Below the pieces are notes generated by a model. It was not told the DNA's origin. It ran no database searches and worked only from the letters and a program-made list of their open reading frames with translations. Positions 37,808-46,672 of a stretch of 64,000 nucleotides of DNA are shown piece by piece. This DNA comes from Phormidium tenue FACHB-1052 (lineage in GTDB: Bacteria > Cyanobacteriota > Cyanobacteriia > Phormidesmidales > Phormidesmidaceae), in the NCBI RefSeq assembly GCF_014696675.1, contig NZ_JACJQN010000020.1, positions 58,913 through 122,912 on the forward strand, given 5' to 3'. A program made the translations under genes and the position numbers. Every line of letters starts with the position of its first letter. Within the stretch, counting starts at the first letter, position 1.

Positions 37808-38248
37808 ATGGAGGAGCTAATCATTTTTGCCGTACTGCTAGGGATCGGATACTTTTTTGGTACCCGAACGGAAAAGCAGCATTTTCGTCAGTTGCAACAG
37901 CGGGAGCAGGCTATTCAAGGGTTGATGCTCAGTACGGCTGGAGCTAAAGTATCTCTGCCCAAAGCAGTTCAGGCACAGCTATTCACCGGTAGTGTAGTCA
38001 TATCATCTGACTTTTTTAAGACGTTCATCGCGGGGGTATTTAATTTCTTCGGCGGACGCATCACGGTCTACGAAAGCCTGCTTGAACGGGGCCGCCGCGA
38101 GGCCATCTTGCGGATGGAAGAATCGGCCCTGGCTTGGGGCGCAGACCAGGTGGTCAACATCCGCATTCAAACCGCCGAACTGAGCGGCAACAACGGCCAA
38201 GGCGTTGTTGCCCTCGAGGTAATTGCCTATGGCACAGGCGTTCGCTAA
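37808..38248 (+). CDS. YbjQ/UPF0145 family protein with N-terminal membrane anchor
   Basis: A 146-residue paralogue of the preceding gene. Residues about 2-17 (EELIIFAVLLGIGYFF) form one hydrophobic helix followed by a charged stretch KQHFRQLQQREQAI; the remainder is a YbjQ domain (GGRITVYESLLERGRREAILRMEE, GADQVVNIRIQT, LEVIAYGTGVR). The pair may form mixed oligomers, soluble and membrane-tethered; that is inference. The two-base gap to the first gene means translation is probably coupled. It converges on the GDT1 gene. Confidence 0.85.
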   Translation: MEELIIFAVLLGIGYFFGTRTEKQHFRQLQQREQAIQGLMLSTAGAKVSLPKAVQAQLFTGSVVISSDFFKTFIAGVFNFFGGRITVYESLLERGRREAILRMEESALAWGADQVVNIRIQTAELSGNNGQGVVALEVIAYGTGVR

Positions 38249-38282
38249 CCGCTGGGCAGGTTGGCCTTGCCGCTGGCTTGTC

Positions 38283-38906
38283 CTAAACCATTTCCACAGC
38301 GGCAACCAGGCCAAAGATGACAAATAACAGCCCGCCAACGGTCGTCAGCCAGCGCTCTGAGATGCGTCCGGCGACGAGTTTGCCGCAGGCGACGGCGATC
38401 GCAGCACACACCGCATGCCCTAGGGTTGACCCCAGCACCACGCCCACTGGATGGTTGGCTGCTGCCAGGGCAATGGTGGCAAATTGGGTGCGATCGCCCC
38501 ACTCAGCCACAAAAGTCAGGCTAAAGGATTGAATGAGCACAGCTTTGACCGACCATTTTTTGACCTCAGCCTCACTTTCTTCGACGGCCTCTAGAGCTTC
38601 GGCCTGCTCGTCAGCCAGGCTCCCTCCCCCAACCATGCGGCTAGCGTCGTACAACAGCTTGAGGCCAAATCCTAGAAACAGAGTTACGGTTAGTCCCTGA
38701 ACGTAGTGCTCAGGAAAAATAGTGACGGCCTGACCAATTGCTACCGATAAAACCGTCATCACAAATAGCGCAGCTGTAGCCCCTAGAAACACCCAGCGGC
38801 GCGGGTGTCGGGTGGCTAAAATCATGCTGATAAAAAAGGTTTTATCCCCTAACTCAGATAGGGTGATGAATAGTAAGCCAGCGGTAAATCCGGTCAGTGG
38901 GTGCAT
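38283..38906 (-). CDS. mnx: TMEM165/GDT1 (UPF0016) family manganese transporter
   Basis: A 207-residue membrane protein. The two family signature motifs are present in inverted-repeat halves: ELGDKT (about residues 17-22) and EWGDRT in the second half, each flanked by membrane helices. A charged loop (EALEAVEESEAEVKKW) separates the halves. Cyanobacterial and plant members move Mn2+ (and possibly Ca2+) out of the cytoplasm, into the thylakoid lumen for the oxygen-evolving complex. The ATG at 38906 has GGAG upstream and gives MHPLTGF. A manganese riboswitch upstream strongly supports Mn2+ as substrate. The symbol follows the Synechocystis homologue. Confidence 0.92.
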   Translation of the reverse strand: MHPLTGFTAGLLFITLSELGDKTFFISMILATRHPRRWVFLGATAALFVMTVLSVAIGQAVTIFPEHYVQGLTVTLFLGFGLKLLYDASRMVGGGSLADEQAEALEAVEESEAEVKKWSVKAVLIQSFSLTFVAEWGDRTQFATIALAAANHPVGVVLGSTLGHAVCAAIAVACGKLVAGRISERWLTTVGGLLFVIFGLVAAVEMV

Positions 38907-38984
38907 GCTCGTCTCCAGGGCTATAAAACCTGAGCGGGCATGATGGATGATCACAAGAACTCCACCAAGCCCACGTCAGTTGTG

Positions 38985-39120
38985 GACTCAGTGAAGGTCT
39001 CGCTTGCGAATGCACGGCTTTATTTACGGTGCTAATTCGCCATCTGAACCAGGCTCATCGCCAGTATGTTGACTCAGATGTTTGGGTTAAGAAATCCAAA
39101 GCTACTCCCCTTCATAACTC
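38985..39120 (-). promoter_or_regulatory. yybP-ykoY manganese riboswitch
   Basis: Read on the minus strand, GAAGGGGAGTAGC (39113-39101) is the conserved 5' element of the yybP-ykoY aptamer, and GCGAGACCTTCAC (39003-38991) is the conserved 3' element. TGAAGG of the first pairs with CCTTCA of the second to close stem P1, and the region between can form the distal arms. It sits about 80 bases before the GDT1/UPF0016 gene, a family known to be controlled by this Mn2+-sensing ON switch. Confidence 0.88.
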
Positions 39121-39323
39121 AAACCATATCACGAACTGTGGATTTGAGACTAATTAAAAATACTGATTGAAGCTATAAGAAACAAATTTTTATTTCATAA
39201 TTCAATCATTTTTGGGGCAGCTCTATTTCATTTTTTGTTCATTTTTTACTGTTTGCTATATAGGTATCCTCTGGCCTATGATATTTTTCAGGCGGATAAA
39301 ATTATATTAAATTGGTGGGTGAA

Positions 39324-39932
39324 ATGTCTAAATTAATTCCCTATCAACCTCTGGTTTTACGGATTGTACACAGCATTGCTGGCTTGCTAGCCATTGGTGC
39401 CTTAATTACTGGATTTTTGGTTTACAACACCTATGATGGCCGATTTGGCTCTATTCCTCTACCCTTACTGCCAGACATTCAAGGTATTCATGGTACGTTC
39501 GGTCTTTTCTTTTTGCTGATGTTTCCCGCGCTTGCCATCTATAGTTTTCATTGGGGATATCGGCGATTATTGTTTCCTGACTTTTGGGGTCGCTTGACCC
39601 ATCACGTGGGTAAACCTGGCTGGTGGGCCAATCTTCAGCGACTGTTAAATACCGCTATGCTCTTAGCTGCTACATTGGCCGTAGTTACCGGCAGAATGAT
39701 GCAAGAGGCATGGTTGCCCGCTGGAGAGTTGTACCACGTTTGGTACAGGCTACATCTGACAGCGTGGTTAGTGCTGTTGTTAACTTTGTTAGCTCACATT
39801 GCCATGGGTCTCAAGGTCGGCGGGGTGCCTTTACTGCTGTCAATGATTCAGACAACGTACCGTCCTGAAGAATCGCCCTCGCTGTGGATAGACTATCTTC
39901 GAGAAAAATTCCGTGAGCGATTTGGACGTTAG
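39324..39932 (+). CDS. Cytochrome b561/b6-like membrane protein
   Basis: A 202-residue protein with four hydrophobic helices. Histidines in or at the helix ends (IVHSIAGLLAIG, IQGIHGTFGLFFLLM, YRLHLTAWLV and LAHIAMGLKVGG) are placed as in four-helix di-heme cytochromes b of the b561/Ni-hydrogenase type. An additional loop (WGRLTHHVGKPGWWANLQR) is charged and aromatic. ATG 39324 is preferred to a TTG at 39312. The gene and its flanks are visibly richer in A+T than neighbours. A 34-residue single-TM peptide gene follows 33 bases later. Electron partners are unknown. Confidence 0.75.
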   Translation: MSKLIPYQPLVLRIVHSIAGLLAIGALITGFLVYNTYDGRFGSIPLPLLPDIQGIHGTFGLFFLLMFPALAIYSFHWGYRRLLFPDFWGRLTHHVGKPGWWANLQRLLNTAMLLAATLAVVTGRMMQEAWLPAGELYHVWYRLHLTAWLVLLLTLLAHIAMGLKVGGVPLLLSMIQTTYRPEESPSLWIDYLREKFRERFGR

Positions 39933-39965
39933 ACATCAATTGATTAGGCTTAAAGAACGGGTTTC

Positions 39966-40070
39966 ATGAAAAGAAAAAATGCTCCATTGAAGGTAATTGA
40001 GTGGGTCGTCATTGGCGGCATTTTTGCCGCATTCGTTTTGCCGCTGTTGACCTATTTGGCTGAACTGTAG
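39966..40070 (+). CDS. 34-residue single-TM peptide downstream of cytochrome b
   Basis: The frame ATG 39966 to TAG 40070 encodes a basic N-terminus MKRKNAPLKVIEW followed by one membrane helix (VVIGGIFAAFVLPLLTYLA) and a short EL end. The positive-inside design is like that of small subunits of respiratory or photosynthetic complexes. It lies 33 bases after the cytochrome b gene, same strand and same low GC, so the two probably form a unit. Upstream GAACGGG is only a weak ribosome-binding site. Confidence 0.5.
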   Translation: MKRKNAPLKVIEWVVIGGIFAAFVLPLLTYLAEL

Positions 40071-40216
40071 TAGCGGCACAGCTATTGAGCAGCAACTTAA
40101 GTTTAGCGATCGCAGGCTAGTACGCGGTGGCAGAGATGATCCCGCTGCTCAGAATGCTTGAAATACCTCTACCCCAAGAATTTTTCACTTCGAATTTTGA
40201 ACTCCGCGTAGCGGTA

Positions 40217-41239
40217 CTAGGGCCAATCCGCGATCGCTGTAGTTGACTGCACCCGGTGCATGCCAGCCTCGGCAAAGCGTTGATAGGTATCTTCGGCTTG
40301 ATCAGTAAAATCGACCACGCCGGGGACAACTACGGCAGAAGCACAATCGTCGAGGAGGTAAACCTTTTGGGCCAGTGCCGGGTCAGTGGCCTCAATGTCG
40401 CTCAGTAGGTCAGCCACCGTCCAGGCAACGCAGTGGCTCTTGGCTTGACCCGCGACAATCACCCCGTCAAACTCCAGCAGGGTTTGAATCAGAGGGCTGT
40501 TTTTTTGGGCGATCGCCTGTCCTTGCCCATCCTCCATCACCTCGGGGCTAAGCACCGAGTAGTTTTCGGTCAGAGGGTTGCTGCCCTTAAGCTCGAAACG
40601 GGTCTGACTCTGGCGGGCGATAGTGTGAAAAAAGCAGGCCTCTTCGATCGCAGGCACCAGGGCATGGCCAATGCCCCCCAGCATCGAGTGATAGGGCCAG
40701 ATGGTGAGGGGATATTTGCCCCGATCATCCAGGGTTTTGGTGTAATGCAGGGCATACTCTTGCAGGTCGCGGGGGGCGGTAAGGTTGGCGGCGATCGCCG
40801 GGTTGACCCGCCACTTGCCCTGCACCACGTCGTCGTAGTGAATCATAGTCATCGGCGGCGGGTTCTCGCCCTCGGCATCGACCCAAAAGGCGGGGTGAAA
40901 CACCTGCATCGCCTGGTGAGTGTCGAGGGTGGCGGTGATGGTGGTGATCTGCCCTAAGTTGCGGTAGATAAACTCGCTTAGACGGCGGTTGTCATCCACC
41001 GCCCCCTGGCCCGATCGCCCGCCCACAAATAGCTCAAAGCCCGGAATACAAAAGGTGTTTTGCACATCGATCAGCAGCAGGCAAAGGCGGCGACTATCCT
41101 CAGCGGCGGGGGCAATGCGATGGGCTTTAGCCCAGGCTTTGGCCTCGGCGGCACGCTGCTGGTAGGGCACCGACCACACCTCACCAACTCGGCTGGGGTT
41201 GTAAAAATCGGGCACTGGCAGCAGGGCTGAGTCGGTCAT
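40217..41239 (-). CDS. Isochorismatase-like cysteine hydrolase
   Basis: A 340-residue protein of the nicotinamidase/isochorismatase fold, longer than the usual 180-220 residues. The catalytic Asp is in RLCLLLIDVQNTFCIPG (about residues 51-67), and the nucleophile Cys in VIVAGQAKSHCVAWTV (Cys about residue 270). Metal/substrate residues around TATLDTHQAMQVFHPAFW resemble nicotinamidases. The extra length comes from an N-terminal extension and an insertion between the Asp and Cys motifs. Substrate is unknown. It is divergent from phoX. Confidence 0.85.
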   Translation of the reverse strand: MTDSALLPVPDFYNPSRVGEVWSVPYQQRAAEAKAWAKAHRIAPAAEDSRRLCLLLIDVQNTFCIPGFELFVGGRSGQGAVDDNRRLSEFIYRNLGQITTITATLDTHQAMQVFHPAFWVDAEGENPPPMTMIHYDDVVQGKWRVNPAIAANLTAPRDLQEYALHYTKTLDDRGKYPLTIWPYHSMLGGIGHALVPAIEEACFFHTIARQSQTRFELKGSNPLTENYSVLSPEVMEDGQGQAIAQKNSPLIQTLLEFDGVIVAGQAKSHCVAWTVADLLSDIEATDPALAQKVYLLDDCASAVVVPGVVDFTDQAEDTYQRFAEAGMHRVQSTTAIADWP

Positions 41240-41535
41240 GGGCTGAGGCTCCGCAAATTATCACAGGTTGGGTGCTCTAATTCTAGGCGCAATGGCAGGC
41301 GAGCGGGATGGGGTTCAGGGGTCAGGCTTACTAAGCTTCATACAGGCCCTTGCCCGCCGATTGGCCCAAAAATGGCAAAGCAACAGGCACGACCTTTAAG
41401 CGCGATCGACGGCTTAACCACCGCGATTTTTGCAGACATAACAGCCCAAGCCGAAAGCTTTAGAGTTTCGCAGTCTTGGCTCTAGCTGCTATTGACTACC
41501 GCTCTAGAAAATTGATTACCCTCCCTTCACTGTCG

Positions 41536-41576
41536 CTTAAATAACTGCTAAACAATCGTTAAACCCTCCGTTACCA
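41536..41576 (+). promoter_or_regulatory. Pho box upstream of phoX
   Basis: Four 8-base units with 3-base spacers and an exact 11-base period: CTTAAATA, GCTAAACA, GTTAAACC, CGTTACCA (41536, 41547, 41558, 41569). The first three match the cyanobacterial PhoB/SphR box idea (direct repeats of about CTTAACCT). A -10-like TAATAT lies at 41585-41590, so the box overlaps the -35 position, as for an activator replacing a -35 element. The rest of the 389-base gap from 41240 holds nothing else recognised. Confidence 0.75.
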
Positions 41577-41628
41577 GGGGCCAATAATATTTTTTGGTTA
41601 CTCAAAAAGCCTATTGGGAGCCCTGACC

Positions 41629-43860
41629 ATGGCAAAAAAGTCAGATATTCGGACCGTCCTTAAAAAGCTGGTCAACCTTGAGGATGAAAATCACAATCCC
41701 TCAAATAACGATTCCTTTAACCAAGTTTTAGAGCGCGCCCGCCTGGGTCGGCGGGGGTTTCTTAAGGGCAGTTCATCTCTGGCCGCCGCCGCCATGCTGG
41801 GTACAGGTTTAGCCTTTGCCGCCGATTCTACTAAGCAGGCTGGCAAAGCTGCCAAAGCTGCTACCGATTTGCGCCTCAGCTTTAGCCCCGTGGCCAAGAG
41901 CATTGCCGATACGCTGGTGGTGCCCGAGGGCTACACTGCCCGCGTACTGCTGGCTACGGGTGACCCGATCAAGGGCAACGTCACCCCCTACAAAAACGAC
42001 GGCACTGACAACGACTTTGAAGGACGGGCGGGCGACCACCACGACGCCATGCATTACTTTGGTCTGAACCGGGCCGGCAACGGCTGGGACCCCAACGGCA
42101 GCGATCGCGCCCTGCTCTGCATCAACCACGAAGTCTGCGAAGACGTGGGTTTTGTGCACCCTAACGGCCCCACCAACTACGGCACCGAGAGCACCGAGGC
42201 CCGTCCGGCGATCGAAATCGACAAAGAAGTGGCGGCCCACGGCGTCACCGTTGTGGAAGTGGTCAAGCAGGGCTCGACCTACGCGATCAACCGCGATTCG
42301 CGCTTTAACCATCGCGTGACCGCCGCCACCCGCTGTCAGATCAGCGGCCCCGCCCGGCGCAGCCCTCTGCTGGCCACGGCCTTTTCCCCCAGTGGTGAGC
42401 AGACCCGAGGCACCCTCAACAACTGCGCCAACGGCTACACCCCCTGGGGCACCTACCTCACCTGCGAAGAAAACTGGGCAGGCTACTTTAACCGCCGCGA
42501 AGACGACAGCGCCCGCACCGCCAAGGAACTGGTGGCCTTTAAGCGCTATGGCATCGGCAATGCCACCTCGGGCCGCTACAACTGGTCGCGGGCCGACGCC
42601 ACCGGCAACACCGACCTCTACCAGCGCTGGGATGCTAGCAAAACCGCCGCCCGCGCTAACCAAGATTTTCGCAATGTGGCCAACACCTTTGGCTGGGTGG
42701 TCGAAATTGACCCTTTCAACCCCAGCGCCATGCCGCAAAAACGCACGGCGATCGGGCGTTTTGCCCACGAGGGCTGCTGGCCTGCGGCGGCTGTAGAAGG
42801 TCAACCCCTGGTGTTTTACTCCGGCGACGACGCCCGCAACGAGTACACCTACAAATTTGTCTCCGCCGCCAGGTGGGATCCCCGCGATACCAACCGAGGC
42901 ATGGCCGCTGGGAATAAGTACCTGGACGCAGGCACCCTGTACGCCGCCAAATTTAACGACGACGGTACTGGCGAGTGGCTGCCCCTGACCATGGGCAACC
43001 CCAAGATCGCCAACTACGCCGACTACGCCTTTGCCGACGAAGCCGACGTGCTCATCAACGCCCGCATCGCCGCCGATGCCGCCGGGGCCACTAAGATGGA
43101 TCGGCCTGAGTGGGGCGGTGTTAACCCAGTGAATGGGGATGTTTACCTCACCCTAACCAACAACGTGTCGAGCAGCGGTGGGCGCGGCGTTGGAACGCCT
43201 CTAAATGCCGCCAACCCTCGCTACTATGCTGACGCCAAGGGGGACACCGTCAGCAAGGGCAACGTCAATGGTCACGTCGTTCGCTGGCGCGAGGCCGGGG
43301 GCAACCATGCCGCCACCACCTTTGAGTGGGATGTATACCTGTTTGGAGCGCGGGCCACGGCTGAAGCCGATGTCAATCTGTCTGGCCTCACCGACGAGAA
43401 CGATTTTTCTAGCCCCGATGGCCTGTGGTTTAGCAAGGCGGTGCCCGGTCTGCTGTGGTTACAAACCGATGACGGCTACATCACCGACTCCACCAACTGC
43501 ATGATGCTAGCGGCTCTGCCGGGAACCGTAGGCGATGGCACCGCCAAAATGGTGACCAACAAAGGTGTACCGATCAACGGCGATGCCGATCAGCAGGTTA
43601 AGACCTATGTTGGCCAAGGGGCTAGCCCCACGGTATTGAGCCGTTTTTTGGTGGGGCCGCGTGATTGTGAGATCACCGGCATCACTGAATCGCCCGATGG
43701 CCAGGTAATTTTCGTCAACATTCAGCATCCGGGCGAGAATAGCGCCTCGGTAACGGATCCAGCACAATTTACCAGCCACTGGCCCGATGGCGGCGATGCT
43801 CGTCCCCGCTCGGCGACGGTGGTCATCACCCGCAATGATGGCGGCAGAATTGCGGTCTAG
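41629..43860 (+). CDS. phoX: PhoX-family alkaline phosphatase (Tat-exported)
   Basis: A 743-residue secreted phosphatase of the PhoX (DUF839) family, which uses Ca2+ and Fe3+ and releases phosphate from organic esters outside the membrane. A twin-arginine signal is visible at about residues 41-60 (GRRGFLKGSSSLAAAAMLG). PhoX signatures include LCINHEVC (about 164), NNCANGYTPWGTYLTCEENWAGYF (first and second halves), FAHEGCWP and the metal-binding region PEWGGVNPVNGDVYLTLTNN. ATG 41629 has GGGAG upstream. A Pho box precedes it, so phosphate starvation should induce it. Confidence 0.94.
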   Translation: MAKKSDIRTVLKKLVNLEDENHNPSNNDSFNQVLERARLGRRGFLKGSSSLAAAAMLGTGLAFAADSTKQAGKAAKAATDLRLSFSPVAKSIADTLVVPEGYTARVLLATGDPIKGNVTPYKNDGTDNDFEGRAGDHHDAMHYFGLNRAGNGWDPNGSDRALLCINHEVCEDVGFVHPNGPTNYGTESTEARPAIEIDKEVAAHGVTVVEVVKQGSTYAINRDSRFNHRVTAATRCQISGPARRSPLLATAFSPSGEQTRGTLNNCANGYTPWGTYLTCEENWAGYFNRREDDSARTAKELVAFKRYGIGNATSGRYNWSRADATGNTDLYQRWDASKTAARANQDFRNVANTFGWVVEIDPFNPSAMPQKRTAIGRFAHEGCWPAAAVEGQPLVFYSGDDARNEYTYKFVSAARWDPRDTNRGMAAGNKYLDAGTLYAAKFNDDGTGEWLPLTMGNPKIANYADYAFADEADVLINARIAADAAGATKMDRPEWGGVNPVNGDVYLTLTNNVSSSGGRGVGTPLNAANPRYYADAKGDTVSKGNVNGHVVRWREAGGNHAATTFEWDVYLFGARATAEADVNLSGLTDENDFSSPDGLWFSKAVPGLLWLQTDDGYITDSTNCMMLAALPGTVGDGTAKMVTNKGVPINGDADQQVKTYVGQGASPTVLSRFLVGPRDCEITGITESPDGQVIFVNIQHPGENSASVTDPAQFTSHWPDGGDARPRSATVVITRNDGGRIAV

Positions 43861-43891
43861 ACCCGCCTAAACAGCACCATTGGTGTCGGAG

Positions 43892-43924
43892 CGGGAACCT
43901 GGCGATCGCCAGGTTCCCGTTTTT
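43892..43924 (+). terminator. Intrinsic terminator after phoX
   Basis: A perfect 28-base palindrome (43892-43919: CGGGAACCT, GGCGATCGCC, AGGTTCCCG) followed by five T. The centre contains the HIP1 octamer GCGATCGC, so the loop of this hairpin is a HIP1 site. Confidence 0.9.
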
Positions 43925-44004
43925 ATGGCCGCAAGTCGTAATCAAGCGGGAAGAATTACATTTACAGTTGTCTTAGAGTTGCGATCGCTTGCCAGGGACG
44001 ACCT

Positions 44005-44286
44005 TTACTTCTCCAGACGTACCACATACCATTGCATGGCTTCGCCGGGGCTGAGTTCTAGCTCGCAGGCAGTATCGCGTAGGTGACGGGCCTGCTCAGC
44101 GACGGTGGTAAAGCGCTGGAGGTCACGGGGCAAGTTGTATTGGCGATTCTCCGCTGGAGAGGCTGCGCCAGCGCTCAGCAGCCCCGTCAACCGCTCTAGC
44201 AGCTCCTCGGGGGAAAGAAATTCTTCGGCGACGCCGGGCATCAGCACGACGAACATCTCTTCCTGGTACATAATGGCATCGGGCAT
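44005..44286 (-). CDS. crr7: Chlororespiratory reduction protein 7 (CRR7)
   Basis: A 93-residue protein matching the CRR7 family shared by cyanobacteria and chloroplasts, where it is needed for assembly of the NDH-1 complex of cyclic electron flow. Family features are the N-terminal MPDAIMYQEEMFVVL, the helix SPEELLERLTGLL, the central LPRDLQRFTTVAEQARHLRD and the C-terminal QWYVVRLEK. ATG 44286 has AAGGAG upstream; a longer frame reaching 44475 is discarded. It is divergent from sir. Confidence 0.9.
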   Translation of the reverse strand: MPDAIMYQEEMFVVLMPGVAEEFLSPEELLERLTGLLSAGAASPAENRQYNLPRDLQRFTTVAEQARHLRDTACELELSPGEAMQWYVVRLEK

Positions 44287-44597
44287 AGTGTCGCTCCTTG
44301 GGCTTTGGTTTGATCCTAAACGGATTGGTTCCCTGAAACGGCGGCGGCGATCGCGTTTGTCAACCCCTCCCCAACCATCCCCAACTCTAGCGGGAATTCT
44401 TATGGGGAACTGTGAACTTCCGTGGGCAAAGCGCCCGAATCTTTGGATCCGATGGTAGGATAATGAAGCATTCACCGAAATCCCGACCGGGTTACCGGTG
44501 AATTTTCGGTTTTGTCACTGTCCAAGCTTCCGGGAATAGGCCGCTCTGCGGTGCCATTGCCTGGATTTTTCTGTTTTAACGGTTATTGCCTGCCGCT
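44287..44597. other. Divergent crr7-sir intergenic region with a possible two-state leader
   Basis: About 310 bases without a gene. In the rightward (sir) direction, ATTCACCG (44470-44477) can pair with CGGTGAAT (44496-44503), and the overlapping ACCGAAA (44474-44480) can pair instead with TTTCGGT (44504-44510). The two stems exclude each other. A T-rich GATTTTTCTGTTTTAAC follows at about 44565. This could be a small conditional leader for sir. Confidence 0.4.
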
Positions 44598-46538
44598 ATG
44601 GTTCAGACTCCTATCAAACCCAACACCGCCGCCCCTGGGCCGACCCCCTCCAAAATGGAGGGCATTAAAGAGAATAGCCACTTTTTGCGCGAGCCCGTGG
44701 CCAGCGAGCTGCTGCAAGACACCACGCACTTCTCTGAACCGGCCATTCAAATTCTCAAGTTCCACGGCTCGTACCAGCAAGACAACCGCGACAACCGCAC
44801 CAAGGGCCAGGAGAAGGACTACCAGATGATGCTGCGCACCCGCAACCCCGGCGGGTACCTGTCTCCGGAACTCTATCTCACCCTCGATCGCCTGTCCGAT
44901 GAGTACGGCAACGGCACCCTGCGGGCCACCACCCGTCAGGGCATTCAGCTCCACGGCGTGCTGAAGCAAAACCTCAAGGCCACCATCGGGGCGATCGTGC
45001 GCAGCATGGGCTCGACCCTAGGGGCCTGCGGCGACCTCAACCGCAACATCATGGCTCCCCCGGCTCCCTACAAAAACCGGCCCGAGTACCGGCTGGCCCA
45101 GGAGTATGCCAACAACATCGCCGACCTGCTGCGGCCCCAAACCGGAGCCTACTACGAAATTTGGCTAGATGGCGAGAAGGCAGTCTCCGTTGAAGAGCAC
45201 CCCGACGTGGTGGCGGCCCGCCAGCGCAACGGCAACGGCACCGTCGTGCACAACAGCGAAGAGCCGATCTACGGCACCCACTACATGCCCCGCAAGTTTA
45301 AATGCGCGGTCACAGTGCCCGGCGACAACTCCATTGATGCCTACACCCACGACGTGACCCTGGTGGTAATCACCGATCGCTCTGGACAGCTCAAGGGCTT
45401 TAACATTTTGGCGGGCGGCGGTCTGGGCCGCACCCACAACAAAGAAGAAACCTTCGCTCGCGTCGCCGACGAAATTGGCTACGTAGACAAAGCCGATGTC
45501 TACGACCTGATGAAGGCGATCGTAGCGACTCAGAGGGACTACGGCGATCGCCACGATCGCCGCCACGCCCGCATGAAATACCTGATCAACGACTGGGGCG
45601 TCGATCGCTTCCGCCAGCAGGTCGAAACCTACCTGGGCAAGCCCCTCAAGCCCTTCAAGAAGCTGCCTAAGTGGACGTTTTATGACTACCTGGGCTGGCA
45701 CGAGCAGGGCGACGGCAACCTGTTTGTCGGCATCCCCGTTGAGAATGGGCGAATTATCGATCGCCGCGAGGGCATTCAGCTCAAAACGGCGCTGAGGGAG
45801 ATCGTGCAGCGATTCCACCTGCCGATGCTGATCACCCCTAACCAGAGCGTGCTGTTCTACGAGGTCAAGCCCGAAGATCGCGCTGAAATCCAGGCCATTC
45901 TCACCCGCTGCGGCATCGCCACCGAAACCGAAATCGACCCTCTGGTGCGCTACGCCATGGCCTGCCCGGCCCTGCCCCTGTGCGGCCTGGCGGTGACCGA
46001 GTCAGAGCGCATCATGCCCACGGTGCTGGGTCGTCTGCGCGCCCTGCTCACCAAGCTGGGCCTCGAAGATGAGCACTTCGTCGTGCGCATGACCGGCTGC
46101 CCCAACGGCTGCGCCCGCCCCTACATGGCCGAGCTAGGTCTGGTGGGCAGCGCCCCCGAGTCGTATCAAGTTTGGCTAGGTGGCTCGCCCAACCAGACCC
46201 GCCTGGCTCGTCCCTACCTAGAGCGCCTCCACGACAACGATGTCGACACCACCCTAGAACCGCTGTTTGTGTTCTTTCGCGACGGGCGCAAAAAGGGCGA
46301 AAGCTTTGGGGATTTCTGCGATCGCGTCGGCTTTGAAGCCCTGCGGCAGTTTTCTGCCACCTACAACGCCGACCAATACACCCCGCGCCACACCAAAGAA
46401 GGGCGGCACCGGCTGAGCATTTCCCACGATTTGTTCATGACCCTGCAATCCACCGCCGACAAAGAGGGTCGACCCATGGCCCAGGTCATGGCCGATGCCC
46501 TAGCGGTCTACCTGCAAAAGCCAGTGCCTAGAGACTAG
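44598..46538 (+). CDS. sir: Ferredoxin-dependent sulfite reductase
   Basis: Reduces sulfite to sulfide with six electrons from ferredoxin, using siroheme and a [4Fe-4S] cluster, in assimilatory sulfur metabolism. A 646-residue protein with the two-fold repeated reductase architecture. Siroheme contacts include [14 protein letters not shown] and [10 protein letters not shown], and the cluster Cys motifs are CPALPLC (about residue 455) and TGCPNGC (about 497), a C-x5-C and C-x3-C pair. ATG 44598 is chosen over a TTG at 44586. A C-terminal extension (about 605-640) resembles that of other cyanobacterial sulfite reductases. It ends at a strong terminator. Confidence 0.95.
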   Translation: MVQTPIKPNTAAPGPTPSKMEGIKENSHFLREPVASELLQDTTHFSEPAIQILKFHGSYQQDNRDNRTKGQEKDYQMMLRTRNPGGYLSPELYLTLDRLSDEYGNGTLRATTRQGIQLHGVLKQNLKATIGAIVRSMGSTLGACGDLNRNIMAPPAPYKNRPEYRLAQEYANNIADLLRPQTGAYYEIWLDGEKAVSVEEHPDVVAARQRNGNGTVVHNSEEPIYGTHYMPRKFKCAVTVPGDNSIDAYTHDVTLVVITDRSGQLKGFNILAGGGLGRTHNKEETFARVADEIGYVDKADVYDLMKAIVATQRDYGDRHDRRHARMKYLINDWGVDRFRQQVETYLGKPLKPFKKLPKWTFYDYLGWHEQGDGNLFVGIPVENGRIIDRREGIQLKTALREIVQRFHLPMLITPNQSVLFYEVKPEDRAEIQAILTRCGIATETEIDPLVRYAMACPALPLCGLAVTESERIMPTVLGRLRALLTKLGLEDEHFVVRMTGCPNGCARPYMAELGLVGSAPESYQVWLGGSPNQTRLARPYLERLHDNDVDTTLEPLFVFFRDGRKKGESFGDFCDRVGFEALRQFSATYNADQYTPRHTKEGRHRLSISHDLFMTLQSTADKEGRPMAQVMADALAVYLQKPVPRD

Positions 46539-46544
46539 TACGAC

Positions 46545-46581
46545 AAAGGGGGATGGATCGCGCGATCCATCCCCCTTTTTT
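46545..46581 (+). terminator. Intrinsic terminator after sir
   Basis: A perfect palindrome: AAAGGGGGATGGATCG followed by its mirror CGATCCATCCCCCTTT around a CGCG centre, ending in six T. It is seven bases after the sir stop. The A-rich left flank gives some activity in the other direction. Confidence 0.92.
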
Positions 46582-46672
46582 CAGCAAAGTTAAGTGCCAA
46601 AGGGGTCGGGAGCCTGACTTTGCCAGCAAGTTTTGCAAACCAAGCTGAATAGGCTCCCGCCCCCTGGATATG

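Noticed and set aside
41809..42804. A 331-codon antisense frame inside phoX
   Set aside because: Glycine/valine/alanine-rich product typical of a codon-bias shadow; the sense strand is clearly phoX.
45165..45818. A 217-codon antisense frame inside sir
   Set aside because: Shadow of a conserved gene with no ribosome-binding site or domain pattern.
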